Source: Spirochaetaceae bacterium (GTDB lineage: Bacteria > Spirochaetota > Spirochaetia > SZUA-6 > Bin103). Taken from it: 64,000 bases of DNA. The stretch spans positions 36,001 through 100,000 of the forward strand of contig JAPOQV010000210.1 in assembly GCA_026710565.1 (NCBI GenBank), given 5' to 3'. Each line of letters starts with the position of its first letter. The first letter of the stretch is position 1. The notes under the pieces were generated by a model, which did no database searches, had not been told where the DNA came from, and saw nothing but the letters and a program-made list of their open reading frames with translations. Made by a program: the position numbers and the translations under genes. Below, piece after piece: positions 49,978 to 58,255 of the stretch.

Positions 49978-50997
49978 GTGTTGATGGAGACGTCCCGCGA
50001 ACCGCATGCATCCGTGGGCGCACGCCGTTTCGGGCTCGCGTTGCGCTCGCTCGTCCGCAGGGGAAATCAGCGGTTCACGGTCATGCTGATCCCACACAGC
50101 GAACGTCGCACGTACAACCTGCAGCTCTCGGTTTTCACGCTGGTGGCGTTCGGCACCCTGCTGGTCGTCGTTCTGTGTGCGTTTCTGGTTCTCTCCACCC
50201 ACTTCACCACTACCAATGAGCAGATGGCCGCGGTCAACCGATCGCTGGCCGCCAGTGAGTTGGCGCTGGAGTCGGTGGGTGACGAGGTGATCGCACTACA
50301 GGGCACGCTGCAGGAGTTCCGCGGGTTGCTCGACCAGCTTCAGAGGAATCTCACCTCCGGGAATCTCACCTCCGGGAATCTCGCCGCCATCCAGGCGTCC
50401 GGGGCGGGAGGGGATGGCGATCTGGCGGCGTTCGTGAGCCAGCCCTCCGCGTCCGGGGCCGAGTCGCCGGGTGTGACCGCGCTCCGGCAACTGAGCGCCA
50501 CGCTGGACGCTGCGATCATGCCGCTGACCGAGCTCAAAGACACGGTGACGGCTCAGCAGGCGCTGCTGGCGGATGTGCCCACGCTGTGGCCGGTCCGCGG
50601 AGGCGGGTACGTGAGCTTCGCATTTGGTCCACAGCGGCACCCGTTCACGGGCGCATTCTATATCCATCGCGGCATCGACATCGCCAAGCACCATGGCGCC
50701 GAGATCGTCGCCACGGCCAACGGGACCGTGAGACGGGTCGCCTACGAGCGCAACAATCTGGGCAACGTGATCGAGATTGCCCACAGATACGGGTTCGTTA
50801 CCCGATACGGGCATCTGAACCGGGTGCTCGTCGAACCCGGCCAGACGGTGCAGCGTGGGCAGCCGATCGGTTACATGGGCTCCACCGGCCTGTCGACCGG
50901 TCCCCACGTGCACTACGAGGTGAGCATCGGCGGGCAACTCCGCAACCCTGAAGAGTTCCTTGCGGTGTCCGCGATCACGGCGGCGGCATCGCGATGA
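49978..50997 (+). CDS. M23-family peptidoglycan endopeptidase with membrane anchor
   Basis: 339 residues if started at GTG 49978; TTG 49981 and ATG 49984 are equally possible. A longer open frame to 49786 crosses both promoters and is rejected. A membrane helix (VFTLVAFGTLLVVVLCAFLV) is followed by a coiled coil, a linker with a 15-bp repeat (NLTSGNLTSGNL), and the M23 domain: FYIHRGIDIAKHHG (zinc His and Asp), GHLNRVLVEPGQTVQRGQ and HVHYEV with the second zinc His. All zinc ligands are present. The bactofilin gene overlaps it, a well known pairing in cell-shape control. Confidence 0.9.
   Translation: MLMETSREPHASVGARRFGLALRSLVRRGNQRFTVMLIPHSERRTYNLQLSVFTLVAFGTLLVVVLCAFLVLSTHFTTTNEQMAAVNRSLAASELALESVGDEVIALQGTLQEFRGLLDQLQRNLTSGNLTSGNLAAIQASGAGGDGDLAAFVSQPSASGAESPGVTALRQLSATLDAAIMPLTELKDTVTAQQALLADVPTLWPVRGGGYVSFAFGPQRHPFTGAFYIHRGIDIAKHHGAEIVATANGTVRRVAYERNNLGNVIEIAHRYGFVTRYGHLNRVLVEPGQTVQRGQPIGYMGSTGLSTGPHVHYEVSIGGQLRNPEEFLAVSAITAAASR
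50347..50382 (+). repeat. 15-bp in-frame repeat in the M23 peptidase linker
   Basis: AATCTCACCTCCGGG occurs twice exactly at 50347-50361 and 50362-50376 and is followed by AATCTC, coding NLTSGNLTSGNL. Confidence 0.9.
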
Positions 50998-51395
50998 CGC
51001 CCGACCGGGATCCAGGCACCGGGGCCGCGGACACCGTCGACTCGATCGTGGGTCAGGGCACGCGGATGAGCGGACAGGTCGACCTGAACGGAATGCTGCG
51101 TATCGACGGCGAGTTTCACGGCGAGGTTCGTGCCGGAGGACGGGTCCTCATCGGCCGTACCGGTCGGGCCGAATGCGCGGTACACGCGGGAACGGTCGTT
51201 GTGGCCGGAAGCGTGCGCGGAGATGTCGTCGCCTCCGAGCTCGTGGAACTGCGCTCGACCGCCATCGTGACCGGTTCGATTTGCACGCCGAGACTGGTCA
51301 TCGAAGGCGGGGGTCGGTTCTGTGGACGGTGCCGTGCAGGCGGCGGGTCGGCAGAAACCCGGCCGGCGTCGACGTACGTGGCGACACCGGCATGA
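50994..51395 (+). CDS. Bactofilin
   Basis: 133 residues, overlapping the M23 gene by ATGA. The bactofilin core is the strand series IVGQGTRMSGQVDLNGMLRI, DGEFHGEVRAGGRVLIGRTG, AVHAGTVVVAGSVRGDVVAS and ELRSTAIVTGSICTPRLVIE, a right-handed beta helix of short Gly/Val-rich turns. Bactofilins polymerise without nucleotide and often recruit M23 peptidases to shape the cell. The C-terminus (FCGRCRAGGGSAETRPAS) is disordered and has two cysteines. The next gene overlaps by ATGA. Confidence 0.9.
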   Translation: MTPDRDPGTGAADTVDSIVGQGTRMSGQVDLNGMLRIDGEFHGEVRAGGRVLIGRTGRAECAVHAGTVVVAGSVRGDVVASELVELRSTAIVTGSICTPRLVIEGGGRFCGRCRAGGGSAETRPASTYVATPA

Positions 51396-52249
51396 AGACC
51401 GCCGCAGCCGTGAGCGGACGGGTCGTGCGGGTCAAGCTGCTTCACTCCAGCGAGACATGTCTGTGCGTGCCGCCCACTTCCGTGGCGGTCGACCTGGATG
51501 CCGAGGCCAGCGTCATCGTTCCGACTCGGCATGGATCCGAGATCGGTCGCGTGCTGGGGACGGTCCGTGACGAAGCGGAACTGCGGGGCGCCGAGCTGTT
51601 CGAGGTGATCCGCCAAGCGGAGGCCGAGGATCTGGACGGTTACGAACGCAACCGCGAGCTCGCTGACGACTTGCTGCGATCATGCCGCCGGCGTCTCGAT
51701 GGCCTCAATCTGGCGATAAAGCTGGCCGCTGCCCACATCGTGTTCAGCGGCGGTACGCTCATCCTCTACTTCACGGCAGAGAAGCGGGTCGACTTCCGCC
51801 GCCTGGTCGGCGAGCTGTCGGAGGAGGTGGGCCTGCGCATCGATCTGCAGCAGATCGGCATGCGCGACGAGACGCGGATCGTCGGCGGGGCAGGGATCTG
51901 CGGCCGGGTGCTGTGCTGCAACGGGGTTACGGACCGCCGTCCGCGGGTGACGGTCCGCATGGCGCGTGACCAGGGACTGTCGCTGGATACGCGGCGCATC
52001 TCGGGGCAATGCGGTCGGCTGCTGTGTTGCCTGTCCTACGAGTACGACTACTACCAGGAGGTGCGTCGTTCGGTTCCCAAGGAAGGCAAGTCGGTGTATT
52101 ACCAGGGCGACCGGTTTCGCGTGCTCGAGCTGAATGCGCTCACCAGGCGGGCCCGCATCAGCGGCGCCGACGGCGCAGTGCTGGGAGTCGGATTCGAGGA
52201 CTTCGGGTTCGATGAGGCGAACCGGCGCTGGGAGGTCAGCCCGGTGTAA
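51392..52249 (+). CDS. PSP1-domain protein (RicT-like)
   Basis: 285 residues from ATG 51392 inside the bactofilin stop. The PSP1 domain is EIGRVLGTVRDEAELR through KLAAAHIVFSGGTLILYFTA. Cysteines are clustered in AGICGRVLCCNG and SGQCGRLLCCLSYEY, as in RicT (YaaT), which with RicA and RicF holds iron-sulfur clusters and guides RNase Y in Bacillus. Since rny is also in this window, a role in RNA maturation is reasonable but inferred. It converges with and overlaps the acyltransferase gene by 14 bases. Confidence 0.87.
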   Translation: MKTAAAVSGRVVRVKLLHSSETCLCVPPTSVAVDLDAEASVIVPTRHGSEIGRVLGTVRDEAELRGAELFEVIRQAEAEDLDGYERNRELADDLLRSCRRRLDGLNLAIKLAAAHIVFSGGTLILYFTAEKRVDFRRLVGELSEEVGLRIDLQQIGMRDETRIVGGAGICGRVLCCNGVTDRRPRVTVRMARDQGLSLDTRRISGQCGRLLCCLSYEYDYYQEVRRSVPKEGKSVYYQGDRFRVLELNALTRRARISGADGAVLGVGFEDFGFDEANRRWEVSPV

Positions 52250-53087
52250 GCACGGAGGAAGGGCGCCTCCAGCGTTCGATCTGTGCCGCGATCTCGGTTT
52301 GCGCACGCTGCACCATCTTGCGCAACTCTGCCTTGTTTTCCGGCGGCTGGTAGACCGAAAGGAACTTCACCCGGTAGCGGGTGGTGCCCATGCGGGCAAG
52401 TCCGGCGAGTCCGCGCAGACGGTACCCGCCGTCGAGCGCGGCCGTCACGATCGGCAACTGCCGCCCTTCCAGGACGATGGCGAGCCCGCCCGAATGGAAT
52501 TGGTGTACCGCGCCGTCCCGTGAGCGGCTTCCGTCCGCGAAGATGACCGGACAGGAGCCCTCGTCGGCCAGCGCCGCGAAGCGGCGGAGCTCCCGGACCA
52601 GCGCGCGAATCTGGGCCGTGTCGATGCGGCCGCGCGGGCGGACGATCAGGGCGTCGCCGCCATAACGAAGGCACTTCGACACCAGCGGCACCCCGTACTT
52701 CAGAGATCGCTTGGCGACGAACTTGAGGGTCCGACCGGGCAGCGCCGCGATCAGTACCGGGATGTCCAGCAGGCTCTGGTGATTGCTGACCAGCACGAAC
52801 CGCTGCGGGAGATCGGGGAGAGCCGACTCGGTGACCAGGGAGAATCCGGTCAGGTCTCCCGCGCGGCGCACCAGCCGTCGTCCCTCGCGGAGCATGTAGA
52901 GCGATACCGCGGCGCGCAGCCGCCGCTCACGATGCGGTTCGCCGCCTGGCCGGTCGGTCGGCCTACCCGGTCGCCGGGCGGTACCCGGTCGGGGAGCGGC
53001 TCCCGACACCTTCCAGCAGCCCAGTCGCACGTCTCCGGCCAGGAAACGGATCAGCAGGTAGCCGACAAACAGCAGTCCGCGGATCAT
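52236..53087 (-). CDS. 1-acylglycerol-3-phosphate acyltransferase-like protein
   Basis: 283 residues from ATG at 53087. Motif I NHQSLLD (the HX4D pair) and motif III FADGSRSRDG (replacing FPEGTRS) identify the PlsC family; FVAKRSLKYGVPLVSK is the intermediate motif. An N-terminal hydrophobic stretch (GLLFVGYLLIRFLAGDVRLG) anchors it in the inner membrane, followed by an Arg/Gly/Pro-rich insert of about 30 residues. It likely makes phosphatidic acid. The start is chosen because the ATG overlaps the stop of the upstream HAD gene. Confidence 0.85.
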   Translation of the reverse strand: MIRGLLFVGYLLIRFLAGDVRLGCWKVSGAAPRPGTARRPGRPTDRPGGEPHRERRLRAAVSLYMLREGRRLVRRAGDLTGFSLVTESALPDLPQRFVLVSNHQSLLDIPVLIAALPGRTLKFVAKRSLKYGVPLVSKCLRYGGDALIVRPRGRIDTAQIRALVRELRRFAALADEGSCPVIFADGSRSRDGAVHQFHSGGLAIVLEGRQLPIVTAALDGGYRLRGLAGLARMGTTRYRVKFLSVYQPPENKAELRKMVQRAQTEIAAQIERWRRPSSVLTPG

Positions 53088-53911
53088 GAGTGCCCGCTGT
53101 GTCCGGTGCGACTGCTGCTCGTAGCCCGTGCCAGCAGGCCGTGCAACTCCGGGAGGTCCAGCGACGGGACGCGGGGATCCGCTCGCCACTCGGGCTTGGC
53201 ATAGCCCCACGCGGCGAGATACACCGCTATGCGCGGGTCGTCGTTGCCGACCAGGTGGTCGAGCTGGTCATCGACCAGCGCGGCTCGCCCGGCCTGCCGT
53301 TCGTCGAGCACCGCGGCAACCATGTCCAGCTTGGAAACCGCAGCCGCGTGCAGGATGGCTCGCGCCGGCACCGGCACGTCGTGGAAGGCGAGGATCGCCT
53401 CGATGTACCGTGGCCGCTTCGTGGACAGGATCCAGGTGCTGTCCCAGTCGGCGGCGTGCAGGATCTCCGCCATGCCCGGGTACAGCGGGTTCAGGCGCAG
53501 CCAGTGGTTGCGTTCGTGAACCATCAGCTCCTGACGGACCCTGTTGAGCTCATCCGCGTATCGGGCCAGCAACTGCGGGCCGGCGTCGCGGCGTTCCCGG
53601 TCGAACTCCTCCTGGTGCGCGGGCGTGCGTCCCGTGGCCAGCAGGTGCTGGATCAGTACGTAGTCGTCACCGGCACGGATGAAAGGGCGGAGATCGAGGA
53701 AGCGCTCGCGCAGCGTGACCGGAACCGACGGCGGCGTGTCTGGGTGCGGCCCTGCCCGGCCGTCAGGCTGCGCGTGCCGGGTGGGGCGGTGCCGGGTGGG
53801 GCAAAGCCGGGTGAGGCGGTCGTAGGCAACCCACGAGCTGAAAAGGCACTCGGCCGCGGAGTCGCAGATCACGCCATCGAAGTCGATGAACAACTCCACA
53901 GGATGCGTCAT
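53084..53911 (-). CDS. HAD-like hydrolase with repeat insertion
   Basis: 275 residues. HAD motif I is LFIDFDGVICDSAAE near residue 8; STKRPRY may be motif II and VDDQLDH motif IV. Between motif I and the cap (about residues 30-45) lies TRLCPTRHRPTRHAQPDG, coded by three 15-bp repeats. The cap is large and helical. No close named family is recognised; a phosphatase role is only inferred. It ends in a Ser-rich tail overlapping the acyltransferase start. Confidence 0.75.
   Translation of the reverse strand: MTHPVELFIDFDGVICDSAAECLFSSWVAYDRLTRLCPTRHRPTRHAQPDGRAGPHPDTPPSVPVTLRERFLDLRPFIRAGDDYVLIQHLLATGRTPAHQEEFDRERRDAGPQLLARYADELNRVRQELMVHERNHWLRLNPLYPGMAEILHAADWDSTWILSTKRPRYIEAILAFHDVPVPARAILHAAAVSKLDMVAAVLDERQAGRAALVDDQLDHLVGNDDPRIAVYLAAWGYAKPEWRADPRVPSLDLPELHGLLARATSSSRTGHSGHS
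53776..53820 (-). repeat. Three 15-bp tandem units inside the HAD-like gene
   Basis: On the plus strand GCCGGGTGGGGCGGT, GCCGGGTGGGGCAAA and GCCGGGTGAGGCGGT stand head to tail at 53776-53790, 53791-53805 and 53806-53820. They preserve the frame of the gene and are recent enough to be nearly identical. Confidence 0.88.
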
Positions 53912-53926
53912 GCAACGGCGATGGGC

Positions 53927-55195
53927 TCAGTCGGCCGCCGGCAGATGCAGCACCTCACCGGCGTGCGGGACGTACAGGATGCCGGCGTCCTCCCGGTTTC
54001 GATAGTCATCCAGTCTCACGGTGGCGGGATCCCGGTAACCGAGTCCGATGCGCTCACACAGCGCGCGCGGCAGGGCGGTGGCCAGTTCCACGTCGATGCG
54101 TGGGCTCTCGACGCCGTCGCGGTACTCGCCGACGCCCCGGACCAGGGCAGAGTGAGCCAGAACGCCGCGAGGGACGTCGGCGAATCTGTGGCGCTCCGCC
54201 ACCAGGTAGTCGGTGACGTGGTACCCCACCCGTTCCAGGTAGCCGCCCCAGGTGGCGGAAAGCTGGTCGATCTGCGGGCCGTAGATGATCAGACGTCCAC
54301 CGTCGGAGACGATTGACTCGAGCTTGTACATCACCTTGCCACCCACCCACAGCTCGTCGTACATCGCGGGCGCGTGCCCGAGAACCGTGTGGTAACGGCG
54401 AGGCGTGCGGGTGACGTGGATCCGGGCGGAGTGGTCGGCCGCATCGCTCCACGCATGCCGTGGATCACCAACGTACAGCCCGGCAAGCTCCGGCGGCTCC
54501 TGCCCCGGCTGCACGACCATCGCGACCAGGTGACAGGCCGTGGGTACCAGGTCCGCAGCCTGCTCGATCACGCGCCGTGCCGGCGTGTCCTTGTGCCCGA
54601 TCGTCTTCATGCAGGTGATGACCGCGCTCAGCCAGTGGAAGAAGTCCAGGAACTCGCCGCCGGAGATTCCCGGGAACAGGTACTTGTGACCGCCCGAGAA
54701 TCCGACGATCTCATGCGGGAACACGGGGCCGACGATCAGCAGCAGGTCATACTCGAAGACCGCGCGGTTGATCGTGACGTCCACGGCCTCGGCGAACCGG
54801 CCGTCGGTGGCTGCGGAGATCTGGCGTTCCGTGAAAGACCCGATCCGCTGCAGCGTCCCGGGAGCGTCCCACCGGTGATTGAGGAATCGGCTGGCGGCGA
54901 AGCGTTCGGCGCGCTCGGCGGGGCTCACGCCGTAGAGCCGGGCGATCGCGTCGTCCGACATGATCGGGTGCGTACCGAGCGCCACCATGTAGTCGAGCTG
55001 CCGGGCGTGTGGGCCGATGACCTCGTCCAACGCCCGTACCAGAGCGGGCAGCGGAGCGCTGCGGGTGGCGTCCGGCGTGATCGCAAGGACCCGCCGCGAA
55101 TCGAACAGCGACCGCGGTGTCCCGGCTTCGATGCGGCTGCACAGGTCCTCGTGGGTCAGCGTATCGGAACGCTCCACCGTCATCAGGTCTGCCAT
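53927..55195 (-). CDS. LarA-like nickel-dependent hydroxyacid racemase or epimerase
   Basis: 422 residues of the LarA (DUF2088) family, which uses a nickel-pincer cofactor on a lysine to racemise 2-hydroxyacids. Family blocks are VALGTHPIMSDDAI (His region), FPHEIVGFSGGHKYLFPGIS with the cofactor-binding His/Lys, IGHKDTPARRVIEQAA and, near the C-terminus, ALVRGVGEYRDG. Cofactor genes larB, larC and larE are not in the window. The neighbours are an SDR oxidoreductase and 6-phosphogluconate dehydrogenase, so a sugar-acid substrate such as gluconate is more likely than lactate. The exact substrate is unproven. Confidence 0.83.
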   Translation of the reverse strand: MADLMTVERSDTLTHEDLCSRIEAGTPRSLFDSRRVLAITPDATRSAPLPALVRALDEVIGPHARQLDYMVALGTHPIMSDDAIARLYGVSPAERAERFAASRFLNHRWDAPGTLQRIGSFTERQISAATDGRFAEAVDVTINRAVFEYDLLLIVGPVFPHEIVGFSGGHKYLFPGISGGEFLDFFHWLSAVITCMKTIGHKDTPARRVIEQAADLVPTACHLVAMVVQPGQEPPELAGLYVGDPRHAWSDAADHSARIHVTRTPRRYHTVLGHAPAMYDELWVGGKVMYKLESIVSDGGRLIIYGPQIDQLSATWGGYLERVGYHVTDYLVAERHRFADVPRGVLAHSALVRGVGEYRDGVESPRIDVELATALPRALCERIGLGYRDPATVRLDDYRNREDAGILYVPHAGEVLHLPAAD

Positions 55196-55255
55196 GTCCT
55201 GCCTCCCGTACGTCCTGCCGTCCAGGTGCTCACGTGCATCGTTCGGAATCGACGT

Positions 55256-56056
55256 TCAGATACCGTCCACGAGAAAGCCGCCGTCGACCGGTATGGTCGC
55301 CCCCGTGACGAACCCGGATGCGGCTTCACTGGCAAGGAATATCGCCGCCCCGGCCAGCTCCTCCGGCTCGCCGAATCGCGCGAACGGCGTACGCCCGAGC
55401 ACCTGCCGGCCACGTTCGGTGGGTTGGCCGGTCGCCTCGTCCACGAGCAGCCGCCGGTTCTGTTCCGCGAGGAAGAAGCCGGGTGCGATGGCGTTCACGC
55501 GGATGTGGTGAGGGGCGAACTCCCCGGCCGTCGCCTCCGTGAGGTTGAGGACTCCGGACTTCGCCGCTCCGTAGGCCCACACGCCGGACAACGGCTTGTA
55601 CGAGGCCATGGACGCGATGTTTATGATCGATCCGGCAATCCCGCGATCGATCCAATGCGCCGCGACGACCTTGGTCGGAACCACGCAGCCCGCGACCAGG
55701 TTGAGCTCGACTGTCTGCCGGAACACGTCGATGTCGATCTCCGTGAACGGGCCCTTGCTCAGGTTGCCGCCGACCGCGTTTATCAGGACCGTCGGGCAAC
55801 CCAGACGCTCTTCGGTATGGCGCAGGGCACCCGTGATCGCGTCCGGCGAGCCGGCATCGGCCACGAAGCCGGTGGTGCGCTCGGGAGCGTTCAGGGTGGT
55901 CAGGGCGCGGTCGACCGTCTCGGCCCGTCGGCTCCAGACCGCGATGCGCGCTCCGGCGTCGAGCAGGCCGCGCGCCATCCCGATCGCGAGCGTCGCTCCG
56001 CCGCCCGAGATGGCCACCGTGGCGTCCAGTGAGAACAGTGGCGAAGGAGTCGTCAT
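55256..56056 (-). CDS. SDR oxidoreductase, mannonate/gluconate type
   Basis: 266 residues from ATG 56056; a TTG at 56068 would add four residues. The Rossmann motif is SGGGATLAIGMARGLL (TGxxxGIG variant), followed by INAVGGN, NIASMASYKPLSG and the catalytic Tyr-Lys pair in YGAAKSG. The C-terminal PGFFLAEQNRRLLVDEATG and FGEPEELAGAAIFLASE resemble the D-mannonate oxidoreductase type of SDR; gluconate 5-dehydrogenase is an alternative. It lies between gnd and the LarA-like gene, which supports sugar-acid metabolism. Confidence 0.82.
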   Translation of the reverse strand: MTTPSPLFSLDATVAISGGGATLAIGMARGLLDAGARIAVWSRRAETVDRALTTLNAPERTTGFVADAGSPDAITGALRHTEERLGCPTVLINAVGGNLSKGPFTEIDIDVFRQTVELNLVAGCVVPTKVVAAHWIDRGIAGSIINIASMASYKPLSGVWAYGAAKSGVLNLTEATAGEFAPHHIRVNAIAPGFFLAEQNRRLLVDEATGQPTERGRQVLGRTPFARFGEPEELAGAAIFLASEAASGFVTGATIPVDGGFLVDGI

Positions 56057-56084
56057 GTCGTCGACCAAGTCATGTCATCGACCA
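56052..56084 (-). repeat. 17-bp-period tandem duplication at the gnd/SDR junction
   Basis: GTCATGTCGTCGACCA (56052-56067) and GTCATGTCATCGACCA (56069-56084) on the plus strand differ at one base. The second copy codes the last residues and stop of gnd on the minus strand; the first supplies the SDR start codon. Confidence 0.88.
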
Positions 56085-57476
56085 GTTTGTATGGAACGTG
56101 CCGGCGCGGTCGACCCGCTCGTAGGTGTGGGCGCCGAAGTAGTCCCGCTGCGCCTGTATCAGGCTGGCTGGCAGGCGGGCCGTGCGGTACGAGTCGAAGT
56201 AGCTCAGCGAGGACGCGAACGCCGGGACCGGAACTCCGGCGGTGGTCGCCGCCGCGACGACCTGGCGCCATGCGGCCTGGGCCCCGTGCAGCACGTCGGC
56301 AAAGTACGGGTCGAGCATGAGGTTGGCCAGGTCCGGTTCTCGGTCATAGGCCTCCTTGATGCGCTGCAGGAAGCGGGCGCGGATGATACAGCCGCCCCGC
56401 CAGATCATGGCGATCGCCCCGTAGTCGAGCCGCCAGCCGTGCTCAGCGGCAGCGGTCCGCATCAGCGCGAAGCCCTGAGCGTAGGAGCAGATCTTCGCGG
56501 CGTAGAGTGCCGCCCCTATCGCGTTGGCCAGGTGCTCACGGTTGCCGCTGAACGAGGCGTCGGGACCGCGGAGGAGGCCGGCGGCCGCCACTCGTTCCTG
56601 CTTTGCCGCCGACAGTGAGCGTGCGAATACCGCCTCGGCAATGGTGGGCGCAGGGGCGCCAAGCTCGAGCGCTGACTGTCCCGTCCACGTCCCCGTGCCC
56701 TTCTGTCCGGCCTTGTCGAGAATCACGGTCACCATCGGCGCGCCGGTTTCCGGGTCGGTCGCGGCCAGAATCCGCGCGGTGATCTCGATCAGGTACGAGT
56801 CCAGATCGCCCCGGTTCCACTCCGCAAAGCGCTGCGCCATCTCCGGGAACGTCATGCCGCAGAGCTGCTGCAGCAGCGAATATGCCTCGGCGATGAGCTG
56901 CATGTCGCCGTACTCGATGCCGTTGTGCACCATCTTGACGTAATGGCCCGCACCGCCGGCACCGATGTACGTGCAGCAGGGGTTGCCGTCCACCATGGCC
57001 GCGATCGAGGTCAGTATCGGGCTCACCTCCCGATAGGCGGCCTCGCTGCCGCCGGGCATGATGCTCGGCCCCAGGAGTGCCCCCTCGTCGCCGCCTGACA
57101 CCCCGGTACCCAGGTACTGCAAGCCTGCGGCCTCCGCGCCGCGGCAGCGCCGTGCCGTGTCCGCGAAATGAGAATTGCCGCCGTCCAGGATGACGTCGCC
57201 GGGCTCCAGCAACGGCTGCAGCTCGCGGAGCACCGCGTCGACCGGCGCGCCTGCCTGCACCATCAGCAGAATGCGCCGAGGGCGGCTCAGCGCGGCTACC
57301 AGATCGGGCAGCGTACGGCACGGCACGAGTCGCTTGCCCGCACCCGCGCCGTCGACGAACGCCTCCAGCGTGCGGACGGTACGGTTGTAGACCGCGACGG
57401 TATATCCGCGGCTCTCCATGTTGAGGGCCAGGTTGCGGCCCATGACGGCCATCCCGGCCACGGCGATGTCGGCCAT
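56070..57476 (-). CDS. gnd: 6-phosphogluconate dehydrogenase, decarboxylating
   Basis: 468 residues from ATG 57476, matching the usual start [19 protein letters not shown]; 16 residues from an upstream start are not conserved. NADP-binding motif [43 protein letters not shown] and [20 protein letters not shown] hold the substrate residues. The C-terminal [20 protein letters not shown] is full length. It makes ribulose 5-phosphate in the oxidative pentose phosphate pathway. It shares a junction repeat with the SDR gene and has a probable promoter just upstream. Confidence 0.95.
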   Translation of the reverse strand: MADIAVAGMAVMGRNLALNMESRGYTVAVYNRTVRTLEAFVDGAGAGKRLVPCRTLPDLVAALSRPRRILLMVQAGAPVDAVLRELQPLLEPGDVILDGGNSHFADTARRCRGAEAAGLQYLGTGVSGGDEGALLGPSIMPGGSEAAYREVSPILTSIAAMVDGNPCCTYIGAGGAGHYVKMVHNGIEYGDMQLIAEAYSLLQQLCGMTFPEMAQRFAEWNRGDLDSYLIEITARILAATDPETGAPMVTVILDKAGQKGTGTWTGQSALELGAPAPTIAEAVFARSLSAAKQERVAAAGLLRGPDASFSGNREHLANAIGAALYAAKICSYAQGFALMRTAAAEHGWRLDYGAIAMIWRGGCIIRARFLQRIKEAYDREPDLANLMLDPYFADVLHGAQAAWRQVVAAATTAGVPVPAFASSLSYFDSYRTARLPASLIQAQRDYFGAHTYERVDRAGTFHTNWSMT

Positions 57477-57491
57477 CAGGTGTGTGGCCCC

Positions 57492-57520
57492 ATCATAGGA
57501 GTGCGCGGCTGGCGTGTACA
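57492..57520 (-). promoter_or_regulatory. Candidate gnd promoter
   Basis: On the minus strand TGTACA (57515-57520) and TATGAT (57492-57497) are 17 bases apart. TATGAT is the closest -10 to consensus on this strand. The start point would be only about 10 bases before the gnd ATG, a very short leader. Confidence 0.45.
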
Positions 57521-57594
57521 CCACCGCGGGTTACCGGTCCGCATGGGTGCTCGCCGTGCCACGTCGAGCACCGGCGCGGTCGTCGCACACCGGG

Positions 57595-58209
57595 TCAGTC
57601 GGCCAGCACCGCTTGCATGCGATCGGCAACCTCGTTCGGTGTGGCAGTGCCGTCGATGCCGCGCAGCAGATCCGTCGATCGGTAGTACTGGAGCACCGGG
57701 GTCGTCTGCGCCCGATAGGCGTGGAGCCGCCTCCGGATTGCCTCCGGATCGTCGTCGTCCCGTTGCACGGGCGCGCAGAAGATGGCGGCATTGGCCGGCA
57801 TCGACGCCACGTTGAACGTGGCGCCGCACCGGGCGCAGGTGCGGCGTCCGGACAGGCGGCGAACGACTTCCTGTTCCGGCACGATCAACTCGACGGCGGC
57901 GTCGATCTGCGCGAACCCGGCCAGTGCCGCAGCCTGGGGGACGGTGCGCGGAAAGCCGTCGAGGATGAATCCCTCCCGGCCATCCAGGGTCGACAGGTGC
58001 TCGCGCACCAGGGAGATGGTCAGTGAGTCGGGCACCAGGCTGCCGGACTGCAGCAGGTTCGCCACGCGGCGCCCGAGCGCGGTCCGAGCCTTCACCGCCG
58101 CGCGGAACAGGTCGCCAGTGGATATGTGATGCACTCCGGTGCGGCTCGCCACGGTGCTGGCGACCGTGCCCTTGCCGGCGCCGGGCGGTCCGAGGAGAAC
58201 CAGTTGCAT
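57595..58209 (-). CDS. adk: Adenylate kinase
   Basis: 204 residues, a little shorter than the usual 210-217. The P loop GPPGAGKG is at residues 7-14; STGDLFR and FILDGFPRT follow. The LID domain has CARCGATFN and a later CAPVQRDDDD, so it is the zinc-LID type with three cysteines and an acidic residue. It balances adenine nucleotides. It lies between ahcY and gnd, all on the minus strand, with an 118-base gap to gnd. Confidence 0.96.
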   Translation of the reverse strand: MQLVLLGPPGAGKGTVASTVASRTGVHHISTGDLFRAAVKARTALGRRVANLLQSGSLVPDSLTISLVREHLSTLDGREGFILDGFPRTVPQAAALAGFAQIDAAVELIVPEQEVVRRLSGRRTCARCGATFNVASMPANAAIFCAPVQRDDDDPEAIRRRLHAYRAQTTPVLQYYRSTDLLRGIDGTATPNEVADRMQAVLAD

Positions 58210-58255
58210 GAGGTCGGGGGCAGGCCAGCGAGCGACGCCGCTGTGGCTCCAGGGA

